Under the pieces are notes generated by a model that made no database searches, had not been told where the DNA came from, and worked only from the letters and a program-made list of their open reading frames with translations. 64,000 nucleotides of DNA from Palsa-504 sp963787645. GTDB taxonomy: Bacteria; Actinomycetota; Actinomycetes; Streptosporangiales; Streptosporangiaceae. Below, piece by piece: positions 33,888-42,014 of this stretch. The DNA is taken from assembly GCA_963787645.1 (NCBI GenBank), contig CAWBDS010000002.1:1364001-1428000 (forward strand). Direction: 5' to 3'. The position numbers were made by a program, and so were the translations under genes. Each line of letters starts with the position of its first letter. The first letter of the stretch is position 1.

Positions 33888-34553
33888 TCAGGTCCGCAGC
33901 AGCGCCGCCGCCAGGCTGTCGAACAGCCATCGGGTGAACTCGGCGGGGCTCCAGCCGCGCTGGGCGACCAGGAGCCGGTAGAAGTGGCCGTCCATCAGCG
34001 CCCAGCACAGCTCCGCGGCACGTTGCTCGGTCAGGCCCTCGGCCAGTCCGTCCAGCGACGCGATGTACCGGATGAAAAAGGTCGCGCCCTGCAGCCGGTT
34101 GCGGCCGGCCTCGGCGAGCATTTCGGCGGCCGCCGGGTCGACGTCGGCCGCGGCGATCAGCACCTGGCCGATCGGCGCGATGCGCGCGGCGACCTCGGTC
34201 ACGGTCTGCACCCAGAGCAGGAGCGCCTGGCGGGGATCGGGCTCGGCCTGGATGGCCCTGACCGCCGGGCGGTCGGCCATGGCGACCGGCTCATCGTCGC
34301 CGGCGATGGCCCAGTCCAGGGCCAGCTTGAGCAGGGCCGCCTTGCCGCCCACCGAGTTGAACACGGTGCGCCGGCTGACGTGCGCGGCCACCGCGATCCC
34401 GTCGATCGTGGTCGCGGCGTAGCCCTGAGCCATGAACAGGTCGCGGGCCGCGGTCACGATCGCCCGCCGGGTCCGCCGGGCCTGCTCGTCGCGCACCTCG
34501 GACGCGTACCGCCTGGCCGGCTGGTCCGTCGCTTCTCGGGACTGGCTCACCAC
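33888..34553 (-). CDS. TetR family regulator
   Basis: The 221-residue protein has an N-terminal TetR helix-turn-helix at about 22-70 (RRAIVTAARDLFMAQGYAATTIDGIAVAAHVSRRTVFNSVGGKAALL) and a C-terminal ligand domain ending in WLFDSLAAALL. Starts at GTG 34553 or GTG 34550 are in frame; the open frame extends to 34628, but that would run into the divergent promoter. It is divergent from an FAD-dependent oxidoreductase gene, its probable target, with an 89-base shared promoter region. Confidence 0.83.
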   Translation of the reverse strand: MVSQSREATDQPARRYASEVRDEQARRTRRAIVTAARDLFMAQGYAATTIDGIAVAAHVSRRTVFNSVGGKAALLKLALDWAIAGDDEPVAMADRPAVRAIQAEPDPRQALLLWVQTVTEVAARIAPIGQVLIAAADVDPAAAEMLAEAGRNRLQGATFFIRYIASLDGLAEGLTEQRAAELCWALMDGHFYRLLVAQRGWSPAEFTRWLFDSLAAALLRT

Positions 34554-34591
34554 GGGCCGCCCGGCGCCTTGACCTTCGCGTATTTTCGATG

Positions 34592-34602
34592 CACTATAAG
34601 TG
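34592..34602. promoter_or_regulatory. candidate TetR operator between regulator and monooxygenase
   Basis: CACTATAAGTG forms an inverted repeat (CACT-ATA-AGTG) within an unusually AT-rich island of the divergent intergenic region. TATAAG inside it could double as a -10 element for the plus-strand gene. The assignment is by symmetry and position only. Confidence 0.4.
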
Positions 34603-34642
34603 TAATAACCACATCGACAGTATACCAAAGTGGGTGCTGGTC

Positions 34643-36043
34643 ATGCGCATAGCCATCATCGGTGCGGGTCCGGCCGGGCTGTTCACGGGAGCCAGCCTGG
34701 CCCGGCGCGGGCACCAGGTGATCGCCGTCGAGCGCGACCCGGGACCCGCCGCGGACGGGTCCTGGCCGCGGCGGGGCGTCATGCAGTTCCACCACGCTCA
34801 CGCCTTCCGGCCCCAGGTCGCGCAGGCGCTGGAGCGGGAGCTGCCCGAGGCGCTGCAGCGGTGGCTGACCGCGGGCGCCGAACCAGTGCGGATGCGGTTG
34901 CCCGATGGCCGGGAGCGGCCCGCGGGCATGCGCTCCCGCCGGGAGACGTTCGAGCGTGCCCTGCGCGCGGTGGCCCTGGCCGTGCCGGGGTTCGAGGTGC
35001 GGCGCGGGCACGTCGACGGCGTGACCAGCCGGTCCGGGCGTGCCGACGGGATCCGGGTCGACGGCGCGAGCGTGCCGGCCGACCTGGTGATCGACGCCTC
35101 GGGCCGGGCCGGACGCGTCACCCGATCGCTGCGCCCCACGGTGACCAGCGGCGGGCCGTGCGGCATCGCCTACGTCGACCGGCAGTACCAGCTGCTGCCC
35201 GGCGCTGAACCGGGCCCGCTGGTGAACCCGATCGCCTGGCAGGCCGAACTCGACGGCTACCAGGCCCTGGTCTTCCTGCACGAACGCGGCATCTTTTCCG
35301 TCTTGCTGGCCCGTCCCACCGCCGACCGGGTGCTGGCCCAGCTCCGGTACGAGGCCGCGTTCACCGCGGCGTGCCGGGCCATCCCGGGCCTGGCCGACTG
35401 GACCGATCCGGACCGCGCCCGGCCGGTCACCGCCCTGCTGCCCGGCGGCGCGCTGCTCAACACCTACCGCGGCCAGACCGGGCCCGACGGGCGACTCGCC
35501 CAGCCGGGCCTGATCTTCGTCGGCGACGCGGTCGCCACGACCACGCCGACCTTCGGCCGCGGCATGGCCATTACCTTGCTCCAGGCCGAGCAGCTCCTGC
35601 GGCTCACCGACGAGCACGGTCCCGACGCCGAGGCGCTCGGCCGAAGTTTCGACGCCTGGTGCACCGAGCACATCAAGCCCTGGGTCGACGACCACGTGCA
35701 GATAGACGGGGAAACCCAGCGGCGCTGGGCGGGTCGAGATGTCGACCTGAGCCAGCCGTTGCCGTCCAATCTCATCCTGGCCGCCGCCGAGGCCGACCCC
35801 GCCATCCGCGCCGTGGCCGGCGGCTACCTGAGCATGACCGCGCTGCCCGCCTCGCTGCGCGCGGCCGAACCCCGCGCCCGCGCGCTGTACGCCAGCGGCT
35901 GGCGTCCCCGCTCGGCCCCGGGCCCGGCCCGCGGCGAGCTGGCCGACATCGTGCGTAACGCCCTGCGCGCCCCGGCCGCGGTCTTACCCGTTCCAGGTGC
36001 CAGCACTAGGCTCCCGACTGGGACCGGCTGGTCCGCTCCATGA
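34643..36043 (+). CDS. FAD-dependent oxidoreductase / monooxygenase-like
   Basis: The 466-residue protein begins with the Rossmann motif IAIIGAGPAGLFTGASLARRG and ERD at the end of the second strand. VIDASGRAGR lies in the middle and GDAVATTTPTFGRGM is the second FAD motif, the pattern of flavoprotein hydroxylases and geranylgeranyl-reductase-like enzymes. The substrate is unknown. ATG 34643 is preferred because upstream in-frame codons overlap the promoter region. Control by the divergent TetR is likely. Confidence 0.82.
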   Translation: MRIAIIGAGPAGLFTGASLARRGHQVIAVERDPGPAADGSWPRRGVMQFHHAHAFRPQVAQALERELPEALQRWLTAGAEPVRMRLPDGRERPAGMRSRRETFERALRAVALAVPGFEVRRGHVDGVTSRSGRADGIRVDGASVPADLVIDASGRAGRVTRSLRPTVTSGGPCGIAYVDRQYQLLPGAEPGPLVNPIAWQAELDGYQALVFLHERGIFSVLLARPTADRVLAQLRYEAAFTAACRAIPGLADWTDPDRARPVTALLPGGALLNTYRGQTGPDGRLAQPGLIFVGDAVATTTPTFGRGMAITLLQAEQLLRLTDEHGPDAEALGRSFDAWCTEHIKPWVDDHVQIDGETQRRWAGRDVDLSQPLPSNLILAAAEADPAIRAVAGGYLSMTALPASLRAAEPRARALYASGWRPRSAPGPARGELADIVRNALRAPAAVLPVPGASTRLPTGTGWSAP

Positions 36044-36059
36044 CCGCGGGAGGTTTGCC

Positions 36060-36731
36060 ATGGCGTCATATGAGTCCCTGATCGGCATCCTGGAGGCTGA
36101 GCTGACCGCGGTGGCGGACGCGTTCAGCGACCTGACCCCCGAACAGTGGGAGCGCTCGACGCTCCTGGTGCCGGTCGACCCCGACCTGCCCAAGTGGACG
36201 GTGTTCGAGCTGGCTGGCCACTTCGACATCGCCATCGGGCTGACCCGCATGCTGATCGCCACGCCGGAGGAGACCCAGCCGGGCCGCGACCGGACCAGCT
36301 TCTTCATCAACCCGCGTTCGGAGACCGGCCCGGTGGTGTACGGGTACGCCTACACCATGGTCGAGGGCAAGACGCCCGGCGACATGCCCGGCGTGCTGGC
36401 CGAGACGTTCGCCAAGACCGTGTCCGAGGCTCGCGCCGTCCCGGCTGGGCTGGTCGGTCCCGGCTACTTCGCGCCGATGCGGGTCGATGAGTTCGTGGCC
36501 AGCCGCATCGTCGAAGCCGTGGTCCACGGTATCGACCTGGCCCAGGCGCTGGGCACGCCGTACTTCGTGACCGCCGACGGCATCGCGGTAACCGCCGCGA
36601 TCCTCGATGACCTACTGGCCCGGCGGACCACGGGCAGTCGGCCGGCTGCGCTGGCCGACGACCTGGAGTGGATCCTGGCCGCGGCGGGCCGGGGCCCCGC
36701 CGCCGACCCCCGGCTGCCGCTCATCGGCTGA
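36060..36731 (+). CDS. maleylpyruvate isomerase/DinB-like family protein
   Basis: The 223-residue protein is of the mycothiol-dependent isomerase-like family: TVFELAGHFDIAIGLTRM near residue 50 and RIVEAVVHGIDLAQALG near 150 form the metal-binding helices. ATG 36060 has GGGAGG upstream (GCGGGAGGTTTGCCATG). The 16-base gap after the FAD oxidoreductase gene suggests an operon, so the pair may process one substrate. A related protein occurs at 27761. Confidence 0.78.
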   Translation: MASYESLIGILEAELTAVADAFSDLTPEQWERSTLLVPVDPDLPKWTVFELAGHFDIAIGLTRMLIATPEETQPGRDRTSFFINPRSETGPVVYGYAYTMVEGKTPGDMPGVLAETFAKTVSEARAVPAGLVGPGYFAPMRVDEFVASRIVEAVVHGIDLAQALGTPYFVTADGIAVTAAILDDLLARRTTGSRPAALADDLEWILAAAGRGPAADPRLPLIG

Positions 36732-36819
36732 CGAAGTGGCGGCACGCTCCGGCCATCGAAGCCACGGTCGGCGGCTGGCCATCGAAGCCGCGCGTAGTCC
36801 GTGACTCCGGCCCCGCGAA

Positions 36820-36880
36820 ACGTGGTGAATCCGGGCATCCACCACCATAGAGTGTGGTGAAACCCGGGATCCACCACGTA
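36820..36880. repeat. paired-palindrome intergenic repeat, copy C
   Basis: GTGGTGAATCCGGGCATCCA (with CCAC completing the unit) begins at 36822, and a second 24-base unit starting GTGGTGAAACCCGGGATCCA begins at 36854, again 32 bases apart. Both are palindromic, with GTGG/CCAC ends around a CCGGG core. It lies in the spacer between the convergent isomerase-like and DUF429 genes, like copy B. The units are more diverged than in copies A and B. Confidence 0.8.
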
Positions 36881-36995
36881 CTGGCCGCGTCCAGGCTACG
36901 TCCCAGGCCTCCCGTCCTCACCACGAAATATCTGGCACCACACCCGTACGCCGCCCCGCCGGTGCGTGGCGGCATCCGAGCCGGTAAACGAGGCC

Positions 36996-37697
36996 TCAGT
37001 AGCGGATCGAGATCTCGCGGCCCTGGTCGTCGCATTGCGGGACGGACGGGAGGGTGACCGCCTGACCCGCCGCGATGCGGTGGGCGCTCCAGGCCACGGC
37101 GGCCGCGTCCAGGATGTCGCCCAGCAGCGCCGCGGGAGACCCGGCCGGAATCTCGATTCCCGCCCGGGCCAGTAGCTCACGCCGCAAGTCACGTCCGGTC
37201 CTCGTGTGCTTGCTGACCGGCAGCGACGCGCCGGCCAGCGCGCCGAACGCCAGTTCCGGATGCACCTCGTACAGCGGATGCGCGCCGGTCTCGCGATACT
37301 GGTTGGCCTCGAGCAGCTTGGCCCGCAGGCCCCAGGCCTGGATGCTGAAGCCCTGGCCGGTCAGTTCGCGGCAGCGCTGGTTCGCGGCCCGGTAGCTGTC
37401 CTGCGCCCAGACCGCCCGGGGCGGGATGGCGAACACCGAGCTGCGCCGGGGGCCGAGCAGGCCGCGGGCCACCCGGTCCGCCTCGCGCCAGCCGGTCTCC
37501 AGCAGGCCGAGCGGCATGTCGATCCCGACCACCGCGGGATCCGCCTGGGCCGGTTCCGGGGCCAGCAGCGTGACCAGGCGGGCGGCGGAAGCGACCGTGA
37601 CGAGAATCGAACGGGACGTCACGGTCAGCGACACCGCAACCCAGCCGCCCCGGCACGCGTCCACGCCCGTCACCCGCATTGCGTCCCGGTGACCCAT
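36996..37697 (-). CDS. DUF429 family protein
   Basis: The 233-residue protein matches DUF429, an RNase-H-like fold: VTGVDACRGGWVAVSL opens with the typical Asp, VGIDMPLGLLETGWREAD is the second acidic motif and YEVHPELAFGALAG the third. The function is unknown; DUF429 is often regarded as a putative nuclease. Possible starts are at 37751 (GTG), 37697 (ATG) and 37679 (ATG). ATG 37697 has GGAGA about 12 bases upstream and leaves a normal divergent promoter to the next gene. Confidence 0.8.
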   Translation of the reverse strand: MGHRDAMRVTGVDACRGGWVAVSLTVTSRSILVTVASAARLVTLLAPEPAQADPAVVGIDMPLGLLETGWREADRVARGLLGPRRSSVFAIPPRAVWAQDSYRAANQRCRELTGQGFSIQAWGLRAKLLEANQYRETGAHPLYEVHPELAFGALAGASLPVSKHTRTGRDLRRELLARAGIEIPAGSPAALLGDILDAAAVAWSAHRIAAGQAVTLPSVPQCDDQGREISIRY

Positions 37698-37771
37698 CCG
37701 CGCTCGGTTTTCTCCGGTAATGTCCGGCGAGGCTACCATCACTCCGGCCACCGAGCCGCTAGGGTTTCCTG

Positions 37772-38683
37772 ATGGCCGAGGGGACAGCCAGCGTCACTGA
37801 GGAACGGGCGGTCGATACCGGCACCGACCCGGTCTTGGTCCGGTGGACCGCGCCGGACGCGTTGTCCAACCTGATCTCGGTCCTGGAGCTGGTCGCCGAC
37901 GGCCGAGTGCGATACGCCGCGGGCGGCAGGCGGCCGACCGCCGCGACCGTCAAGCTGGTCGAGGACGTCCTGGTGGCGGGGGATTTCTACGACTCGGGCG
38001 AACCCATCGCCGCGTTCGCGTGGCCGCTGCTGGTCCAGGTCGGCGGGCTGGCCCGGTTGACCGGCCCCCGGCTCGAGCTGTCCTCGCGCGGCCGCGCCAC
38101 GCTGGACCGGCCGGGCTACCCGGCCCTGGGCGCGCTGTGGGCCAGGTGGCAGGCCAGCGTCTCCACCGACGAGCTGGCCCGGATCGAGGCCATCAAGGGG
38201 CAGCGCGCGCCCGGCACGCTGACCTCGGCGGTCACCCGGCGGGCCGCCGTGACCGCCGCGCTGGCCGCACTGGAGCCAGGGGCGTGGACGAGCGCGGGCA
38301 AGCTGCTCGCGGCGCTGCGGGTCCAGCGGCCGCCGCTGGTGGCCACCAGGAGCCTGCGCGCGCTGTGGCGGCTGTACGTCGCCGACTCTTACTTCGGGTC
38401 GCTCGGTCACGCCGTCCCGAGGACTTGGGACCTGGTCGAGGGCAGGTACGCGCTGTGCGTGCTGTTCGAGTACGCGGCCACCGCCGGGCTCATCGACGTG
38501 GCCTACACCGGGCCCCGTGGCGCCCGCGGCGATTTCCGCGTCCTGTGGGGCGCCGATCAGCTCGGCTGCCTGTCGCGCTACGACGGCCTGGCCGCGGTCC
38601 GGGTCAACGAACTGGGCGCCGCCATCCTGCACGATCCCGATGCTCTGCCCAGCCTTAACCTGCCCGTTCCGCGCCGGGCGTGA
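37772..38683 (+). CDS. conserved hypothetical protein, helical / winged-helix-like
   Basis: The 303-residue protein was not recognised with confidence. It is mainly helical, soluble and without signal peptide or membrane segments. The stretch ATVKLVEDVLVAGDFYD, then QVGGLARLTGPRLELSSRGRATLD, resembles the winged-helix part of helicase-associated proteins, and LFEYAATAGLIDVAYTGP near residue 235 looks like a second winged helix. A role in nucleic-acid binding is only a guess. ATG 37772 is divergent from the DUF429 gene. Confidence 0.65.
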   Translation: MAEGTASVTEERAVDTGTDPVLVRWTAPDALSNLISVLELVADGRVRYAAGGRRPTAATVKLVEDVLVAGDFYDSGEPIAAFAWPLLVQVGGLARLTGPRLELSSRGRATLDRPGYPALGALWARWQASVSTDELARIEAIKGQRAPGTLTSAVTRRAAVTAALAALEPGAWTSAGKLLAALRVQRPPLVATRSLRALWRLYVADSYFGSLGHAVPRTWDLVEGRYALCVLFEYAATAGLIDVAYTGPRGARGDFRVLWGADQLGCLSRYDGLAAVRVNELGAAILHDPDALPSLNLPVPRRA

Positions 38684-38759
38684 TCTCGCGGCAACCGGAA
38701 ACCGGGCGTAACCGTCATAAAGTGGGCGGGACATGACGAAACGATCACGTGGAGGCACT

Positions 38760-39701
38760 ATGAAGCGGTCGTGGCTGACCCGCAGCGGACTCGGGGCCTG
38801 CCTGGCCATGCTCCTGCTCATCCCGGCCGTAGCGGCCAGCGCGGCCCCGGCCGGCGACGGGCCGCCGGGATTCTGGTGGGGCACCGACAGCCTCCCCGTC
38901 TCCGTGCCCGGCAGCGCGCCGTACGCCATGCCGTTCCTGGGCGGCGCCTACGGCGGGTACATCGGGATGACCGGCAACTGGGCGTACTGGCAGGGCTGCA
39001 GCGGCCAGGAGCACTTCATCGCCTTCGACCCCGCCGACGCCGCGAAGGCGCACACCAACTACGCCACCTTCCACGAGGGCGTCGGCGACGGCGCGTACTG
39101 GTTCATGGGCGGCCCCGGCGTGGACCCGCACTACAACGGGAGCGCGACCGAGGCCTACGCGTGGGGCCAGGCGCAGGCGGCCCGGGCGCTGTCCGACATC
39201 GCGAACGGCGCCTTCGATTACAAGGTCGTCTGGATGGACATCGAGATCCCCGGCATCACCCCGGCGCCGGACAACGGCTGGAACAGCGTCTACACCTCGT
39301 CGTGCAGCGGGAAGATCAGGATCAACGGCATCCCGGCCGCCGTGGACCGCGCCGACTTCAACGGGTTCTTCAACTACGTCACCCAGCACTCCTCGTACAA
39401 GGTGGGTGTCTATTCCACCGCGAGCGTGTGGACCTCGATCTTCGGCACCGGGAGCGCCGCGCAGATCCCGAACACCTACGAGTGGACCTATGAGCCGGAG
39501 ACCACCAACTACACGGGCGCCTTTCCCAATGGCTGGTGCCTGAACCACGGGTCCGGCTCATGCGCGCAGTTCTTCGGCGGTCAGACCAACGCCAGCAGCC
39601 ACGCGCTGATGTGGCAGTGGTCCGGCGGCGGCGGTGCCACCAACGGCATCGGCGGCTTCAACGGCGACCTGGACCAGATCGACTCGGCCCGGTTGGGGTA
39701 G
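38760..39701 (+). CDS. secreted glycoside-hydrolase-like protein
   Basis: The 313-residue protein has a classic signal peptide (MKRSWLTR, a hydrophobic run, AASAAPAG). The mature domain resembles the GH25/DUF1906 TIM-barrel group: FDYKVVWMDIEIPG supplies an acidic pair at a strand end, YKVGVYSTASVWTSIFG is the next strand, and ALMWQWSGGG with GDLDQID closes the barrel, as in lysozyme-like enzymes. Several Cys pairs fit an extracellular protein. Activity on cell-wall polysaccharide is possible but unproven. ATG 38760 has GGAGG seven bases upstream. Confidence 0.75.
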   Translation: MKRSWLTRSGLGACLAMLLLIPAVAASAAPAGDGPPGFWWGTDSLPVSVPGSAPYAMPFLGGAYGGYIGMTGNWAYWQGCSGQEHFIAFDPADAAKAHTNYATFHEGVGDGAYWFMGGPGVDPHYNGSATEAYAWGQAQAARALSDIANGAFDYKVVWMDIEIPGITPAPDNGWNSVYTSSCSGKIRINGIPAAVDRADFNGFFNYVTQHSSYKVGVYSTASVWTSIFGTGSAAQIPNTYEWTYEPETTNYTGAFPNGWCLNHGSGSCAQFFGGQTNASSHALMWQWSGGGGATNGIGGFNGDLDQIDSARLG

Positions 39702-39740
39702 CGAGCCGGCTGGGGTAGCGAGCCGGCCGGAGGTAGCGAA

Positions 39741-41378
39741 TCAGCCGTCGCCGGCGATCAGGGGCTCGAGCACGATGTCGGGATGCTCCCGCTGCACCTG
39801 GCCGAGCCGCCACTTATCGCTGAACAGCGCGAGCAGGGCGCCGTCGTGGCGGCGGGTCAGCACCTCGGTGGCGCGCTGCCCGGCCAGGATCCGGGCGCCG
39901 TCGGCGTTGGTCCGCCGGGCCAGCGTGTAGTCCAGGTGATCCAGGTCGGCGCGGGCCCCGAACTCGTACTGGAGCCGGTGCAGCACCACGTCGAATTGCA
40001 ACGGGCCCACGGCGGCCAGCACCGGAGCCTGGTCGCCGCGCAGGTCCGAGGACAGCACCTGGACCACGCCCTCGGTGTCGAGCTGCTCGATCCCGCGCCG
40101 GAACTGCTTCTGCTTGCCGGCGTCCTTGCCGCGCACCACCGCGAAATGCTCGGGCGCGAAGCTCGGGATGGGCGGGAACTCAACCGGGAGCTCGTCGTAC
40201 AGCGTGTCGCCCGGACGCAGCGCGGTCGCGTTGACCAGGCCGATCACGTCACCGGGAAAGGCCTCTTCGACGGTCTCGCGGTCCTGGCCGAACATCGACT
40301 GGGCGTACTTGGTGGCGAACGGACGGCCGGTGGCCGCGTGGGTGAGCACCATGCCGCGCTCGAACCGGCCCGAGCACACCCGGACGAACGCCATCCGGTC
40401 CCGGTGCGCCGGATCCATGTTGGCCTGCACCTTGAACACCAGGCCAGCGAACGGGGCGTCCACCGGCCGCGGTTCGCCCTTGATGTCGCGGTGCGCGCTC
40501 GGCGCTGGCGCGAGCTCGGTCACCGCGTCGAGCAGGCGGCGCACGCCGAAGTTCGGCAGTGCCGCCCCGAACAGCACCGGGCTGCACACCCCGGCCAGGA
40601 ATGACGCCATGTCGACACCCGGGCCGTAGATCTCCTCGAGCAGCGCCAGTTCCTCGAGCGCCGCCGCGTACGCCTGACCGTCCCGGGCCGCGGCGGCCGC
40701 GGCGGCGAGCCGTTCCTCCACGGCCCGCCCGGCCCCGCCGGGGGTCCGGGTGAAGGTGACGTAGTCCCCGGTGGCCCGGTCGATCAGCCCGCGGAAGTCG
40801 CCGGCCACTCCGACGGGCCAGTTCACCGGGGCCGGGCGCAATCCGATCCGCTGCTCGATCTCGTCCAGCAGTTCCAGCGGCTCACGGCCTGGACGGTCCC
40901 ACTTGTTCACGAAGGTGATCACGGGGACGGCCCGGCTGCGGCAGACGTCGAACAGCTTGAGCGTCTGCGGTTCGAGGCCCTTGGCCGAGTCCAGCAGCAT
41001 GATCGCGCCGTCTACCGCGGACAGCACGCGATAGGTGTCCTCGGAGAAGTCCGCGTGTCCCGGGGTGTCCAGCAGGTTCAGCACCATGTCCCGGTAGTCG
41101 AAGCGCAGCGCCGCCGAGGTGATCGAGATCCCGCGGGCGCGCTCCATCGCCATCCAGTCCGACGTCACGCCCCGCCGCCCGGCCTTGCCGTGTACCGCGC
41201 CCGCCTGGGTGATCGCCGACGCATGCAGGGCTAGGGCCTCGGTCAGAGTCGACTTGCCCGCGTCCGGGTGGCTGATAACCGCGAACGCCCGGCGCCTGCC
41301 CGCTTCCAGGCTTACCTTCGAGCCGGGCACCCTTGCGTCGGCGGTCCCGGGGGGCGCCCCCGTGTCCGCCATAGTCAT
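39741..41378 (-). CDS. prfC: peptide chain release factor 3
   Basis: The 545-residue translational GTPase has the P-loop ISHPDAGKSTLTEAL (36-50), switch I around RRGVTSDWMAMERARGISIT, DTPGHADFSEDTYR and TFVNKWDR. The RF3-specific domains II and III follow (GVVQVLSSDLRGDQAPVLAA, LQFDVVLHRLQYEFGA). RF3 recycles RF1/RF2 after termination and is absent from many bacteria. ATG 41378 is assumed; ATG 41372 is two codons later. Only 21 bases separate it from the divergent CDP-alcohol phosphotransferase gene, so the two promoters must overlap coding sequence or each other. Confidence 0.93.
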   Translation of the reverse strand: MTMADTGAPPGTADARVPGSKVSLEAGRRRAFAVISHPDAGKSTLTEALALHASAITQAGAVHGKAGRRGVTSDWMAMERARGISITSAALRFDYRDMVLNLLDTPGHADFSEDTYRVLSAVDGAIMLLDSAKGLEPQTLKLFDVCRSRAVPVITFVNKWDRPGREPLELLDEIEQRIGLRPAPVNWPVGVAGDFRGLIDRATGDYVTFTRTPGGAGRAVEERLAAAAAAARDGQAYAAALEELALLEEIYGPGVDMASFLAGVCSPVLFGAALPNFGVRRLLDAVTELAPAPSAHRDIKGEPRPVDAPFAGLVFKVQANMDPAHRDRMAFVRVCSGRFERGMVLTHAATGRPFATKYAQSMFGQDRETVEEAFPGDVIGLVNATALRPGDTLYDELPVEFPPIPSFAPEHFAVVRGKDAGKQKQFRRGIEQLDTEGVVQVLSSDLRGDQAPVLAAVGPLQFDVVLHRLQYEFGARADLDHLDYTLARRTNADGARILAGQRATEVLTRRHDGALLALFSDKWRLGQVQREHPDIVLEPLIAGDG

Positions 41379-41399
41379 TTCTCTGAGGATACTGGGTCC

Positions 41400-41978
41400 G
41401 TGGACCGCGTCCTGACGATCCCGAACGGGCTCAGCGCCGCCCGGCTGGCGGGAGTACCGGTGTTCTTGTGGCTGGTGCTCGGGCTCCGGACCGCCACCGG
41501 TGACTACTGGGCGGTCGGGCTGCTCATTGTCGCGGGGGCCACGGACTGGCTGGACGGCAAGATCGCGCGAGCACTGAACCAGGGCAGCCGCCTCGGCCAG
41601 GTACTGGACCCGGCCGCGGACCGGCTGTACATCGCGGCCACCCTCGTCGCGCTCGCGGTGCGGGGCATCATCCCGTGGTGGCTGGTCGCCATCCTGGCCA
41701 TCCGCGAACTGGTGGTGGGCGGGGCGCTGGGCGTGCTCAAACGCCGGGTTGGCTTCAGCACCCTGCAGGTCAGCCTGGTCGGGAAGGCCGCGACCTTGTG
41801 CTTGCTCTATGCCTTTCCCCTGCTGTTCCTGGGTGATCACCCAGGCTGGGGTGGGACGCTGGCCCGGGTCATCGGCTGGGCCTTCGCCGTGTGGGGGACG
41901 GTCCTGTACTGGTGGGCCGCGATGCTCTACCTGACTCAGGTGAGAAGCTTGGCCAGCAGCAGCGGGGTACATACCTAG
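41400..41978 (+). CDS. CDP-alcohol phosphatidyltransferase (PgsA or actinobacterial cardiolipin synthase)
   Basis: The 192-residue membrane protein has the full signature D49-x2-D52-G-x2-A-R-x8-G-x3-D70-x3-D74 in ATDWLDGKIARALNQGSRLG and its continuation, plus five or six hydrophobic helices. The family transfers a phosphatidyl group from CDP-diacylglycerol to glycerol-3-phosphate, phosphatidylglycerol or inositol phosphate. From memory, the Streptomyces gene in this same position beside the nucleotidyltransferase is a eukaryote-like cardiolipin synthase, which is my preferred reading. The GTG start is at 41400. Confidence 0.88.
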   Translation: MDRVLTIPNGLSAARLAGVPVFLWLVLGLRTATGDYWAVGLLIVAGATDWLDGKIARALNQGSRLGQVLDPAADRLYIAATLVALAVRGIIPWWLVAILAIRELVVGGALGVLKRRVGFSTLQVSLVGKAATLCLLYAFPLLFLGDHPGWGGTLARVIGWAFAVWGTVLYWWAAMLYLTQVRSLASSSGVHT

Positions 41979-42014
41979 GGGCGGAGAACCCCTGCGAGAG
42001 GAGCTGCGACACCA

